Shown one piece after another: positions 46,545 through 56,270 of a DNA stretch of 56,270 bases. Made by a program: the position numbers and the translations under genes. A model generated the notes under the pieces. It made no database searches. It was not told where the DNA came from and worked only from the letters and a program-made list of their open reading frames with translations. The DNA is from a virus. Numbering within the stretch: position 1 is the first letter of the stretch; every line of letters begins with the position of its first letter. The stretch is taken from IMG/VR virus record IMGVR_UViG_3300035698_010116, positions 1 through 56,270 of that record. The stretch is one strand, 5' to 3'.

Positions 46545-47957
46545 ATGTTCTGGCCACTGTTAGCAGGATTAGCGGGTGGATACTTTGCACCGGGCATTGG
46601 CATGTCTGCCGCGATGGGTGCGGGTCTGGGATCGTTCGCCGGAGGTATGGCGCAGGGTGAAGACTTCGAGGATGCCGCGTTGGGTGGCATGTTGTCGTAT
46701 GGCCTTGGTAGCTTGATGAACACGGCGAGCGGTGTGACGCCTACGGCGAAGACACCGGAAGCTATTGAAGCCTTTTACAACGATCCTACCGGTGCCGTAA
46801 ATATGACGGGAGGCGATCCCGGTATGTTTGATGGCATGTCAAATGCCGCCAAGATGTCCGGAGGTTGGCTCGATCTTGCAGGGAATACAATTGCCGCAGA
46901 CCCGATGGGTGCTGCCGCAGCCGGTATCGGGGCCTTCGGTGGAGGGTTTGACGCTCTCACGAGTGAAGGCCAACAATCCGAAATCCCGACAGACATCCTT
47001 CAAAAGTATCCGTCTCGACCCCCGAAAACGGCGATCACGCCGCGACCCATGACGCCGCCGCGACCGAACTACGCGCCGGGTGTCGACGACGAGTGGGATT
47101 ATTTCCGGGGTTACGCCGCAGGCGGCATCGTCCAGCCGCCACCGGGCTATCGTCCGGGGATCGATCCGCAGTGGGACTATGGCTTTGGTGCGGCACCGGC
47201 TGCTGCTGCCACGAGTACACCGGGTGCGGCTCCGGCGCTGACGCCTAAACTACCCCCAATGCTCCAAGAAGGGGGTGGAGGTGCCGAGGGTTACGACGCG
47301 GACCAACTCATCAGTGACGAGCACACCGCCAAGTATGGTGGTCACGGCACGGGAGCCGATGGTAAATTCGGTAAGTTAAGTGGCGCAGATTACGCAAATC
47401 GGCAACCCAACGCCTTTGACAAACTGGCTTCTTGGATAGGTAAAGGCGCGGTGCGATCAAATATCGGTGTCAACTTGCTGGAAGCTGGAGTGAACGCGGC
47501 AAAGCGAGTATCCGGCGCACCCGTCGAACAGAACATGGGTGGGTTTGGCAGTCTGGCCGAAGGTGGCCCTATCGTGACTACTCAGCAGCCCAACCCCATC
47601 GTTCTCAGAGCCGTGGCCGCGATCAAGGGTCAACACCCCGAGCCGCAGAAAGCCATCGGTGCGTTCGTCCAGACCTACGGTCAGGAAGCCTTCGTCGCCC
47701 TGCGCCAGCAGGTCATCGCCGCCGAGAGCGCCGATCAGCGTGGAGCCTCCGGCATCGGTGGCTTGATCAATGGTCCGGGCACCGGCGTTTCCGACAACAT
47801 CCCCGGCCAGATCGTGCAGAACGGTCAACCCGTCGAGGACATCAAGGTCTCGGACGGCGAGTACATCCTGCCCAAGGCCACCGTCGACGCCGTGGGGCCA
47901 CAGGCTCTCGATGAGCTGCGCCAAGCCACGGCAGGAGTGAAAGGGACGCCTTCATGA
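46545..47957 (+). CDS. internal virion protein, Gly-rich with membrane-like N-terminus
   Basis: A 470-residue protein. Residues 1-60 are Gly/Ala-rich and hydrophobic (LLAGLAGGYFAPGIGMSAAMGAGLGSF), with glycine-zipper spacing. The centre is Pro/Gly/Ala-rich (residues ~145-250), and the C-terminus has GGLINGPGTGVSDNIPGQI..VSDGEYILP, a phrase I have seen in ejection proteins of podoviruses. It likely forms part of the DNA-ejection conduit across the envelope. Confidence 0.78.
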   Translation: MFWPLLAGLAGGYFAPGIGMSAAMGAGLGSFAGGMAQGEDFEDAALGGMLSYGLGSLMNTASGVTPTAKTPEAIEAFYNDPTGAVNMTGGDPGMFDGMSNAAKMSGGWLDLAGNTIAADPMGAAAAGIGAFGGGFDALTSEGQQSEIPTDILQKYPSRPPKTAITPRPMTPPRPNYAPGVDDEWDYFRGYAAGGIVQPPPGYRPGIDPQWDYGFGAAPAAAATSTPGAAPALTPKLPPMLQEGGGGAEGYDADQLISDEHTAKYGGHGTGADGKFGKLSGADYANRQPNAFDKLASWIGKGAVRSNIGVNLLEAGVNAAKRVSGAPVEQNMGGFGSLAEGGPIVTTQQPNPIVLRAVAAIKGQHPEPQKAIGAFVQTYGQEAFVALRQQVIAAESADQRGASGIGGLINGPGTGVSDNIPGQIVQNGQPVEDIKVSDGEYILPKATVDAVGPQALDELRQATAGVKGTPS

Positions 47958-48403
47958 TGAACGTCTCCCTGATCCCGCCCGAAGCCTTCGTCATCGTGGC
48001 CAAGGACGCCGAGCGGTTGCTCGCGCCCGCCGTCGCGTTGTCGAGCGGACGCGAGGACCTGTCGACGGTCTGGACGCGACTGATCACGGAGCAGTATCAG
48101 CTCTGGATGTTCTTCGATGAGGAGAACGAACCGGAGGGCGCGCTGGTGACGCGCGTTGAGGAATACCCTCTGAAGAAGCTGCTCAACCTGCTCTTCATCG
48201 GCGGCGAGAACCTCGAAGGCTGGCACAGGGAACTCCTGTCGACGCTGGAGGACTATGCGAAAGATCATGACTGCGCCGGTATGGAGACCGTCGGACGAAT
48301 GGGCTGGAAGCGCTTCCTCAAGGATTTCGGCTGGGAGACCACCCATATCGTCTGTGAGAAGACCTTCGATGTGATCGAAGAGGAACAACAGGATGCTGCA
48401 TAG
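47954..48403 (+). CDS. GNAT-like protein in the internal-virion gene block
   Basis: A 149-residue protein. LWMFFDEENEPEGALVTRVEEYPLKKLLNLLFIGG and CAGMETVGRMGWKRFLKDFGWE are typical of phage-encoded acetyltransferase-like proteins between internal virion genes. Acetyl-CoA-binding residues are not evident, so catalysis is doubtful. It overlaps the upstream gene by 4 nt and may be a structural GNAT homologue. Confidence 0.8.
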   Translation: MMNVSLIPPEAFVIVAKDAERLLAPAVALSSGREDLSTVWTRLITEQYQLWMFFDEENEPEGALVTRVEEYPLKKLLNLLFIGGENLEGWHRELLSTLEDYAKDHDCAGMETVGRMGWKRFLKDFGWETTHIVCEKTFDVIEEEQQDAA

Positions 48404-48414
48404 GAGTAAGGATC

Positions 48415-49401
48415 ATGGGTAAGGGTAGTTCGAAAACCGCTCCCGCGCCGACGACCTCGACGGTCACGCAGACCAATTTGCCCGACTACGCCGAGCCGTT
48501 CTTCACCGGCTTGCTGAAACGGGCGGAAGACGCCAGCCTGACCGGGTACACCCCGTATGAAGGTCAGCGCATGGCCGGGTTCGGCGAGGACACCACGGCG
48601 GGCTTCGATGCCATCCGCAATCAGGCGCAGGCAGGAACGCCCGCCGCGTTCACCAATGCCGAGGGTGCGCTGACCGGCGTGGCCAATGCCGACCCGCTGG
48701 CCCAGCAGGGCCAGTTCGATCCGATGGCGTCCTACACGGACCCCGGCGTGGCCCAGCAATACATGAACCCGTACATCACCAACGTGCTGGACGCCCAGCG
48801 CGGCAGGTTCAACCAGAATTTCGATGAACAGCAGCAGGCGCGTGACGCCCGCTCAGTGCAGGCCGGGTCCTTCGGCGGCGACCGCCGCTTCGTCAACGAC
48901 CAGATCGCCAACCGCGAACGCAACATGCAGCTCAACGAGATGGACGCGCAGGGGATGGCGGCGGCGTACCAGTCGGGTGCCGATATCTTCGGCCAAGAGC
49001 AGGGCATGGAGATGCAGAACCGTGGCCTGAACTCGCAGGTCTTCGCCGGAAACCGCCAAGGTGTCCTCGATCAGCAGCAGAACCGCATGGGGGCATCGGA
49101 GCGCCTGCTGTCGCAAGGGATCGCAAGCGACGACATGGCCTTCAATCGTGGCAAGACGCTGGCCGGTATCGGCGGCGCATACGACGAACAAACTCAAACC
49201 GGGCTGGATGTTGGGTATAGCGACTTCATGAACCAAAGGGACTTCGACAGGAACCAGTTGAACTTCTATAGCGGTATCCTGCGCGGCGTCCCGATCTCTC
49301 CGCAGCAGGAGACCACGCAGGTCAATGCACCGCCGAGCCAGATGAGCCAGTTGCTGGGTCTGGGCGTCGGTGGATTGGGTCTGGCAAAAGCACTGGGGTA
49401 A
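48415..49401 (+). CDS. internal virion protein, Gln/Asn/Met-rich
   Basis: A 328-residue protein with the recurrent sequence type of podoviral ejection proteins: YAEPFFTGLLKRAEDAS, YMNPYITNVLDAQRG, ARSVQAGSFGGDRRFVN, then repeated helices rich in Gln, Asn and Met, and a hydrophobic end (LLGLGVGGLGLAKALG). It would leave the capsid with DNA and help form the channel. A good ribosome binding site (TAGGAGTAAGG) precedes it. Confidence 0.8.
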   Translation: MGKGSSKTAPAPTTSTVTQTNLPDYAEPFFTGLLKRAEDASLTGYTPYEGQRMAGFGEDTTAGFDAIRNQAQAGTPAAFTNAEGALTGVANADPLAQQGQFDPMASYTDPGVAQQYMNPYITNVLDAQRGRFNQNFDEQQQARDARSVQAGSFGGDRRFVNDQIANRERNMQLNEMDAQGMAAAYQSGADIFGQEQGMEMQNRGLNSQVFAGNRQGVLDQQQNRMGASERLLSQGIASDDMAFNRGKTLAGIGGAYDEQTQTGLDVGYSDFMNQRDFDRNQLNFYSGILRGVPISPQQETTQVNAPPSQMSQLLGLGVGGLGLAKALG

Positions 49402-49405
49402 GACC

Positions 49406-51502
49406 ATGAACATCATTCAGCAGCAGGAAGCTCTGAAGGACCTGAGTGATCAGCAGATCGCCAAGGAGATGCAGCAGCCCTCCGGGCAGATGCCGCTGTT
49501 TCTGGTCTCGTCCGAAGCCAAGCGCCGGTCTGATCTGCGCCAACGGTACAAGGCTGAACAGACCGAGCCGCCACAGACTACCGTGCAAGAAGACCTGCTC
49601 CGCAGTATCATGAACCAGCAGATGGCACCGACGGGCATCGGTGCAGCCGTAGGGCAGGCACCCTCGCCGCAGGCGCGTCCGCAGCCGCAGATGCCCGCCG
49701 TGCCGCAAACGCAACCTGCGCAGGGTATCATGGCGGGCAGCACTCCAGGTATGCCGGGCGCTTTGCAGCCACCACAGGCTTTTGCGGCAGGTGGCATCGT
49801 GCGAGGGTTTGCCGCAGGAGGGAGGCCGACGTTTCAAGACAGCGATTGGCGCAGGGACAGCCTTAATGAACTGCTCGGGCGCATGTTACGAGCGCGGGGC
49901 AGCGGTGTCGGTTATGACCCGACCACACATGTAGGCCCCAAAAGCGACTACAAGCTGTGGAATACCCAAAGGGCCCTTGGTAATGACCCCACAAGTGGTG
50001 GTCTCCGAAAAGATCCTTACGGTTCAGGAGAATTCAAGGGCCTACAAAGCCTCAACGCGGTCGAAGAGACGGTACCGGGTGATCCGCGCGCGCGCGCGCG
50101 CCCAATGTCGCAAATGTCCTTTGAAGAGTTTGACCAGGGCCCGCCGCCTGATTCGCTTATGGTAGGTTATGAAAACGCCTTAAAAAATGCCGAGGCACAC
50201 TTTGGCCAGGAGTTTCCCGAGACCGGGTACAACACGGCAGGCATTCCAACGATGGGTATTTTGTCTGGAGGTGTCCCCGGCCTACCCGCTGACGCCCTCG
50301 CAAATGTTCAGTATAAGTCTCCTGGAGCCTATGCACCGGGCGCACTACCCGCTGCGGCAAAAGTGGACTTCCAAACGGGCGCTGATGTAAATGCCTTGCG
50401 TGCGGCAGAAAAGACCCGTTTATTGGCGGCTGACGCGGGCCACTTCAGTCAGCGGGAAAAACGCTTGGCCGGGCGTGAAGCTGACCTCGCTAAAGACACC
50501 GAGCGCGATCCCTGGATGGCTTTGGCCGAAGCCGGTTTTGCCGCTGCTGGCGGGACCAGCCAAGACGCCATGACCAACATCGCGGGTGGTGCACAGCAAG
50601 GTATTGAGGCGTTAATCGCCAGCAAGGCAAGCCGCGAAGAGCGCGGTGACAAACTCTTCGACGCCCGGACGGCCTTGGAAGACGCACAAGAGGCCCGTAA
50701 TACAAAGCTGGACGCGCTGGCAGATCGCCACGCAAAAGGGGAACTCGATCAGCAGACGCTAGAGAACCAGAAGCGGCAGATCAATGCCGAGTACGCCATA
50801 AAGGTCTACGAAGTTCAAGAACGTGGCAAGGTGGCGGGACACGAAGCCTCTGTCCGGGACGCCCGAGGCTCCTTCGACGCCAGCATCCACAACGCGGGTA
50901 ACAAGTTGGTGCTGGCCAAGAGCGTACTCGACACCCAAATCCGGGACCGTCAAATGCAGCTCCAAGGCCTGCGTGACAAGTACACTAACGACAGGGACAA
51001 CTGGACGGCCATTGATGATCGCGAACGCGCCGACGCCGAACGCGAAATGAAGATCTTTGGTATGGAGCAGACGCGACTTGATAACGAGGCTACCCGCTTC
51101 CAAAAACTCATCTCCGAACGCACCAAGGAAACGGGAGCCACTGCGCGCGCCAACATCGCAGCCAATGCAGAACCCGCCGCCGTGAAGACCGCACGGGCGT
51201 ACATGGAAGACCCGGAAATCGCCGCCGCCCTGACCGCAATTGCCGGTGCGGGGAAAGTGCCGCAACTCAGTAAACAAATTGATAAGAAATGGGAGACAGC
51301 GTTAAAGGCCTACACCGAAGAGGGTATGCCGATAGCGCAGGAAGACCGCCAGAAAATCGTGGACAACTTCGTGGCGGGTATGTCGGGCACCCTTACCGAT
51401 CCTGCTATTATCCGGGCCATCGCAGATAAACTTGCCGTATCTGCTTGGGGGGCCGCACAAGGCCAAGGCAATATTGTAGACGGTAAATACGTTCCAAAAT
51501 AA
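49406..51502 (+). CDS. large internal virion protein, coiled coil
   Basis: A 698-residue protein starting 4 nt after the preceding stop; a longer in-frame start lies inside the upstream gene and was rejected. Residues 1-120 are Gln/Pro-rich; FAAGGIVRGFAAGGRPTFQDS resembles other ejection proteins. A long helical/coiled region covers ~350-600 (EAQEARNTKLDALADRHAKGELDQQTLENQKRQ in part). A (GC)n tract at about 50084-50101 codes for an Arg-Ala alternation. It probably works with the neighbouring internal proteins. Confidence 0.8.
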   Translation: MNIIQQQEALKDLSDQQIAKEMQQPSGQMPLFLVSSEAKRRSDLRQRYKAEQTEPPQTTVQEDLLRSIMNQQMAPTGIGAAVGQAPSPQARPQPQMPAVPQTQPAQGIMAGSTPGMPGALQPPQAFAAGGIVRGFAAGGRPTFQDSDWRRDSLNELLGRMLRARGSGVGYDPTTHVGPKSDYKLWNTQRALGNDPTSGGLRKDPYGSGEFKGLQSLNAVEETVPGDPRARARPMSQMSFEEFDQGPPPDSLMVGYENALKNAEAHFGQEFPETGYNTAGIPTMGILSGGVPGLPADALANVQYKSPGAYAPGALPAAAKVDFQTGADVNALRAAEKTRLLAADAGHFSQREKRLAGREADLAKDTERDPWMALAEAGFAAAGGTSQDAMTNIAGGAQQGIEALIASKASREERGDKLFDARTALEDAQEARNTKLDALADRHAKGELDQQTLENQKRQINAEYAIKVYEVQERGKVAGHEASVRDARGSFDASIHNAGNKLVLAKSVLDTQIRDRQMQLQGLRDKYTNDRDNWTAIDDRERADAEREMKIFGMEQTRLDNEATRFQKLISERTKETGATARANIAANAEPAAVKTARAYMEDPEIAAALTAIAGAGKVPQLSKQIDKKWETALKAYTEEGMPIAQEDRQKIVDNFVAGMSGTLTDPAIIRAIADKLAVSAWGAAQGQGNIVDGKYVPK

Positions 51503-51515
51503 CGGGGCCTGAACC

Positions 51516-54500
51516 ATGCCGAGGATGATCGATATCGTAGGCGTCGGGGCAATCGAGTTCCCTGACGCGATGTCAGACGACGATATCACTCTTGCCATTG
51601 AACAAGATCTTCTTCCAAACGCAGGAAATCCGGACCCTGCGCTGGTTGCCGCGCGCCCGGATTTATTTCCCGATATCGACCGGGGTTCTTTCTTTGGAGG
51701 TCTCGGCAGCGGTGCCGAACGGCTGGGTCGTGCTCCTGAAGCTGCCGGTGCGGCTATTGGCCGGTCACAGGAGGAACTAGACGATCTCAAGGCCCAGATG
51801 GCCGAGGACGAGGAGAAGCAGAAATACCGGGCGTCTCTGGATGATGTCACGGGCCAGTGGGGCCGGGGCGACTATCTCGGTGCCGCCGGGACGCTTCTCG
51901 GTGATGTCCTGCCGCAGACCTTGGGGGAGAGCCTTCCGGATATGGGCATCATTGGTACTGGTGCCGTCGCCGGTGCCATAGCCGCAGCGCCGATCCCCGT
52001 TCCTGGTGCGCGTGTTGCTGGTGCCATTATTGGCGGAGCAATAACAGGCTTGTCAACGTTCTTCGGCATGAATGTCGAACGACAGATCCAAGAAAATGAC
52101 ATCACGGACCCGGAAGAGATCGAGACCGTGAAAGCTGCTGCCGCCGCCGCCATGCAAGGTGGTCTCGAAGGCCTGATCTATCCAGTCTTGGGTCTCCTCC
52201 CTGGTGTCAAGGGGATGGCCAGCAAAGGCATTTCCGATCTGGTCAAGAGCGGTGTCAAAACACTCACTCGCCCGGACAAGCTGGCCATGGTTGCCAAAGC
52301 CGCCGCAGCCGGTGGCGCGACGGAAGCTGTCACAGAAGTGGGTCAGCAAGCCCTTGAACGCCTGCAAGCCGGTCTCGAAGTCAGCCCTGCCAATCAGGAG
52401 GCCCTCAAGGAGTACATTGAATCGGCTGTTTTAGGCGGCTTGCTGGGCGTCGGCTTCGGTGCTGTCGGGGGTGGTGCCAAGACGTATGTGACTTCGAAAG
52501 ACCTAACGAAAACGTATGACTTGATCGAGCAGCGGGATTACGAGCAAAGCCTGCGTAAGGCTGGCCAAGAGCGTGATCTTGCTGAATACACCGGGGCAGT
52601 ACCCGACCCCGAGGCTCCGTCATTGCTTGGTGCTCGCCCCGAGATCAGACTGGACCCGGTCAACGGTGATGCCGACGCCAGTGGCACCCAGACCGTCGAG
52701 CGCAGGGTCAACGCCACCGAAGGGGAATTCCGGCACCGCAACGAGCAGCGCCTGATCGATGAGGCCATGGACCCCGAGCAGACGGGCTACACCAAGGCCC
52801 AGAAGAAGACCCTGCACGATGTGCGGATTGCCAAAGAGGCCCTTCAGGGTGAATTATACACACCTGAAGATTTAACGGCCAATGATGCGAACGGTGAAAT
52901 GGTGGCTCCGGCTATCGCGCAGGCGCTCACCGAGCGCCGGGCCGGGCAGGGCGACTACACCGTCGATCAGGACGCCTTCACCATCGAAGAGCTGGAGACG
53001 CTCGCTGCCGAGGGCGAAGTCACCGGCGCGGACCCGGAGATCGTCGCGGAAGAGCTTCAGAAGCTCCGCAAATCCCGCCGCCCGGCCACCGAGGAATACC
53101 GCAGCATCTCCGAACCGGAGATCATTGATCTGGCGGCACGCAAGAACATCCTGACCGGAACCAAGTCTTTTGACGCGCTGGTCAACTACGTCACGGGGGC
53201 CGAGAGCCTCGCCACGGCCACGCCGTTCCGCCGCACCCGCATGAAGGAGACGCTGAAAGCGATCCCGGACGGTGCGTTCAAGGGCGAACCCAAGGACCTG
53301 ATCAACAAGCGTGAGCAGGGCTTCAGCTACAAGGATTTCACGCAGGCCGTCCAGTTCGTGCTCAACAACCGGACGAAAGCAGGCAAGCCGGTCTTCCGCT
53401 ACGCCAAGCTGAAGGAGCAGATGGCCCACGTGCCGCCGGAAGGCTTGAAGGAAATCCGCGACGAGATGGAACGGATTGGTCTGATCCGCAAGCGCCAGAC
53501 CTCCGGCTACACCGTCGACAATGCACTTATCCGTGACGAATTCGTGCCGTCCGATACGCCGGTGCCCGACGCGGCACCCATTGCCGAACTGGGTAAGGAG
53601 AATAATTTCGACGTTGTCGAGACCGGTGACAAGTTTGTCGTGGTTGCCCGCGCGCCGCAGCCCGATCCCACCAAGAGCGGCGAGATGAAGCCCACGGGCA
53701 TCCCGTTCGAGGAAACCGTCAGCGTCCATGACAACCGGGCCGAGGCCGAGGAGAACGCCTCGCGCTATCGTAAAGCTCCCGCCGAGGTCGACGGGCGTCC
53801 GACGGTGGCCGCAGACCTGCGCGGCATGGCGGCTGATCCGAAGATGTACGCCGATACTGTCCGGTCAACAATCGCAGGAGGCCCGCGACAGGGACCAACC
53901 CTCGAACGCATTCAGGCCGCTCTGGACGATGTTAACGAGCGCAGGGGCCTTGAGGCGCTGGGGGTACCCCTTCGTATCGTGGATAGCATTAAGGACGCGC
54001 TGGGCAGCAAATCTGCCACGCCAGAGGGTGCTGAAGGGGCTTATCTGAACAAGTTGATCTATCTTGGCCTCGACGCAGCGCGCTACAAGATCATTCCGGG
54101 GTCTCCGGTATCGACCCACGAAGCGCAGGTCATCAAGTATTTGTCCGAGGTGCTATCGCACGAACAAATCCACGCGCTCATGGAAGCTGGGGTCATTAGC
54201 GAGGGGGACTATACGATCCTGACGCGGGTGGCAACGAAAAAAAATCGACCGGACACGTTCAGGATGGCCGGGCAGGGTGCGGCCAAATGGTCTTATCTGG
54301 ACGACGTCCGGGCCATGCAGCCAAAGTTGTCCGAGCAACAGTTACAGGAAGAAGCTGTGGCCGAGATGTTCCGGGACTGGGGCCGCGACCCGGCGTCGAT
54401 CACCGGCAAACCTGCCTCCCTGTTCCGCCGCATCGTCAAGTTCGTCACCACGCTGGGCGGCTTCTTCGAGAAGCAAGGCGTGCGGAGCGTCAACGACATC

Positions 54501-56270
54501 TTCGGTGAGATCGACAGTGGCCTGATGGCGCGTGAGCGAGTGGCGTCGGGCGAGGTAGTGGAAATTACAGATGGTAAAGCTGACTTCTCCATCAACAAGC
54601 CCATTATGAAGCGCTACGGTGTCCGGGTCCGGCGCGTCGGCAAGCCCTCGATCATCCGCTACTTCTTTGCCGAGAACGATTTGAAAGCCCGCGAACTGGC
54701 CGCACGCTCGCCCGCCATCAACCGCGCCGGGTTCGATGTGGGAATGCCCTACGTGGACGATCCCAATGCCGAGGCCGACAACAACGCGCCGAAGTTCTCC
54801 AGCCGCCGCTGGCGGCGTGTAATGGATGACTACGCGTATCAAGAAGCCACACGCTATATAGAAACGCCCGAGCACAAGCGGGGTGCGGACGAAGACCCAA
54901 ACCCCCGGGGTTTTGCATGGTTGGGGGGTGAACGCCTGCCAATAGTCTTGTTCCAAGGTATCGACCAGCATGGGGCCGGTTTCGGTTACCGGCATATGAA
55001 AGCCAAGGCCGAGCGTTTCGGTGGTGCCCGACAAATGTCGGACAAATTGAAAGAAATGTTGGCGCAGTCCCATAACCAAGACAGCCCGGATCATCGGGTA
55101 CGAACTTACACACCTAAAAATATCGACTATGCATCACCCAATGATTACCAGATGACTTGGAAAGACCCGACGGACGGGACCATCTACACGCTGGGTCTGG
55201 AGAAGCATCACAAGGACGGCACCGACTATGCGGCGATCACCACGTTCTATCCGCGTGCCCGTGAGGCCCAGAAGGATGTGGCGCGGCAGGCTTCCATGGA
55301 CGACATCACCAAGTACCGCACGCAGCGGGACGCGGGCCGAGCCGCATACTCTATCACGCCGCCCACCCGTAACGACGGACAACGCGGCGGGCCTCTATTC
55401 TCCGTAGGATTGGAACGTATGTTCAATCCGATGGCCCCGGTTGTAGCAAACATGAACCTTCCGGCGTGGAAAGCCGACGGAAAAGCTTCCGGCAAGGACA
55501 TCTTTGACAAGATCAACGCATCCAACTTCGGCGCAGGCACGAACAAGAAGGACGCCATCAAGTGGACGGCCATCGAAGAGTTCCTCGACCCGAAAGACAA
55601 GTTCAGCCGGGAAGAGGTGCTGGATTACATCGAGAACAACGGCCCGGTCATACAGGAAAACCGGACGGATGTGAACGATGACGGCGAAGCCGTTGACGAA
55701 TTTGACTGGGCAGAAAATATTTTGGACGAGGATTCCTACCAAGGTCGGGAAGAAATCCAGGCTCTGGCAAAACAGGAAATCGATTACTACCAGGAAAGTG
55801 AACAAAAAAACGCAATCATCGATGATATTTTAACGGCAAATATTGAAGAAGTCATAACAGAACTCGGCCCCCGCCCCACCAAGACTGATCAAGTGTTAGA
55901 TTTATTCCAAGAACCAGACGCCGCACTTACTCGAATGCACGCGGAATGGGCTACTTCTGCGCGCGCATGGATCGAAGAAAACTACGAATCAGAGGTCGAA
56001 GAAGAAATAGAAAAGCGCGCCCTTGAATTCGCCACAATGCAGTACCTGGAAGACCCGTACATTGAATATTCGGATGAAAACACGGGCTATGAGATCACAG
56101 GTAACGACACCAGCGGTTACAGCCTGAACGGTACCTTCACCGGAGCCTACAGCTTCAACGAAGCCGAAGTACAAGCTTACGAACAAGCCACAAGAGAAGG
56201 AGCGCTCCAAGACGAAGACAGCGAAAACCGCGCCCGGTGGAAAGAATATGTCACGGACGGGGATCACGAC
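51516..56270 (+). CDS. giant internal virion protein with HExxH motif (partial, runs off the right edge)
   Basis: It is open from ATG to the window end: at least 1585 codons without a stop, the largest gene here. Residues ~140-185 and ~300-325 are hydrophobic, Gly/Ala-rich (possible membrane-crossing segments). A zincin-like H882-E-Q-I-H886 lies in LSEVLSHEQIHALMEAG, followed by an acidic helix (EEAVAEMF). This combination recalls large polyvalent proteins and P22 gp16/T7 gp16-type ejection proteins that degrade cell-wall or other barriers. No lysozyme motif is seen. The region beyond ~1350 is very acidic with Asp/Glu/Asn. The end is missing. Confidence 0.88.
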   Translation, partial: MPRMIDIVGVGAIEFPDAMSDDDITLAIEQDLLPNAGNPDPALVAARPDLFPDIDRGSFFGGLGSGAERLGRAPEAAGAAIGRSQEELDDLKAQMAEDEEKQKYRASLDDVTGQWGRGDYLGAAGTLLGDVLPQTLGESLPDMGIIGTGAVAGAIAAAPIPVPGARVAGAIIGGAITGLSTFFGMNVERQIQENDITDPEEIETVKAAAAAAMQGGLEGLIYPVLGLLPGVKGMASKGISDLVKSGVKTLTRPDKLAMVAKAAAAGGATEAVTEVGQQALERLQAGLEVSPANQEALKEYIESAVLGGLLGVGFGAVGGGAKTYVTSKDLTKTYDLIEQRDYEQSLRKAGQERDLAEYTGAVPDPEAPSLLGARPEIRLDPVNGDADASGTQTVERRVNATEGEFRHRNEQRLIDEAMDPEQTGYTKAQKKTLHDVRIAKEALQGELYTPEDLTANDANGEMVAPAIAQALTERRAGQGDYTVDQDAFTIEELETLAAEGEVTGADPEIVAEELQKLRKSRRPATEEYRSISEPEIIDLAARKNILTGTKSFDALVNYVTGAESLATATPFRRTRMKETLKAIPDGAFKGEPKDLINKREQGFSYKDFTQAVQFVLNNRTKAGKPVFRYAKLKEQMAHVPPEGLKEIRDEMERIGLIRKRQTSGYTVDNALIRDEFVPSDTPVPDAAPIAELGKENNFDVVETGDKFVVVARAPQPDPTKSGEMKPTGIPFEETVSVHDNRAEAEENASRYRKAPAEVDGRPTVAADLRGMAADPKMYADTVRSTIAGGPRQGPTLERIQAALDDVNERRGLEALGVPLRIVDSIKDALGSKSATPEGAEGAYLNKLIYLGLDAARYKIIPGSPVSTHEAQVIKYLSEVLSHEQIHALMEAGVISEGDYTILTRVATKKNRPDTFRMAGQGAAKWSYLDDVRAMQPKLSEQQLQEEAVAEMFRDWGRDPASITGKPASLFRRIVKFVTTLGGFFEKQGVRSVNDIFGEIDSGLMARERVASGEVVEITDGKADFSINKPIMKRYGVRVRRVGKPSIIRYFFAENDLKARELAARSPAINRAGFDVGMPYVDDPNAEADNNAPKFSSRRWRRVMDDYAYQEATRYIETPEHKRGADEDPNPRGFAWLGGERLPIVLFQGIDQHGAGFGYRHMKAKAERFGGARQMSDKLKEMLAQSHNQDSPDHRVRTYTPKNIDYASPNDYQMTWKDPTDGTIYTLGLEKHHKDGTDYAAITTFYPRAREAQKDVARQASMDDITKYRTQRDAGRAAYSITPPTRNDGQRGGPLFSVGLERMFNPMAPVVANMNLPAWKADGKASGKDIFDKINASNFGAGTNKKDAIKWTAIEEFLDPKDKFSREEVLDYIENNGPVIQENRTDVNDDGEAVDEFDWAENILDEDSYQGREEIQALAKQEIDYYQESEQKNAIIDDILTANIEEVITELGPRPTKTDQVLDLFQEPDAALTRMHAEWATSARAWIEENYESEVEEEIEKRALEFATMQYLEDPYIEYSDENTGYEITGNDTSGYSLNGTFTGAYSFNEAEVQAYEQATREGALQDEDSENRARWKEYVTDGDHD

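Overview
The window reads as most of a tailed double-stranded DNA phage genome of podovirus type. It has tightly packed genes with ATGA/GTGA overlaps, a complete phage-style replication set, a terminase/portal/capsid block, a P22-like set of head-completion and tail genes, and very large internal virion (ejection) proteins at the right end. Overall size, GC-rich codons, family A polymerase, VRR-NUC/SNF2 pair, AAA/VWA module and gene order suggest a marine podovirus of an alphaproteobacterial host, in the loose vicinity of the HMO-2011-like phages. This placement is inference. No host gene, integrase, phage RNA polymerase or CRISPR array is visible. The last gene runs off the right edge.

Layout. 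(1) 83-2254, leftward: eight small early genes, mostly unknown, fired from a compact divergent promoter at about 2.3 kb. (2) 2331-11621, rightward: replication and recombination. This holds a Cas4/AddB-like DUF2800 nuclease, a possible ssDNA-binding partner, a family A DNA polymerase with 3'-5' exonuclease, a VRR-NUC nuclease, an SNF2-type helicase and a primase-helicase, followed by an AT-rich segment with phased CCTAA motifs. (3) 11863-18238, leftward: small genes, then a VWA metallopeptidase / unknown / MoxR-type AAA ATPase trio whose genes are separated by strong stem-loops, then a broken Cys-containing phage protein. (4) 18239-18677: a structured, apparently gene-free divergent control region. 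(5) 18678-23455, rightward: terminase small subunit and a run of small accessory genes, including two exported proteins and a stand-alone LexA-type winged helix. (6) 23518-32336: large terminase carrying a class 3 intein with homing endonuclease, portal, GroES-like protein, scaffold, decoration and major capsid proteins, closed by two terminators and a tRNA 3' fragment. (7) 32614-46532: beta-helix and surface proteins, head-completion proteins, host-range proteins, lysis-associated genes and the tail protein. (8) 46545-56270: four large internal virion proteins and one GNAT-like gene.

Four genes have broken reading frames (an in-frame TGA; single-base shifts, mostly at short homopolymers), and a fifth appears to have lost its ATG to ATA. 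This is either a signature of uncorrected sequencing errors or real decay/recoding. The most striking biology is the terminase intein, which shows every diagnostic residue of the rare, phage-associated class 3 splicing mechanism. After that come the AAA/VWA module with its serial intergenic hairpins and the 11-bp-phased motif array next to the primase gene.
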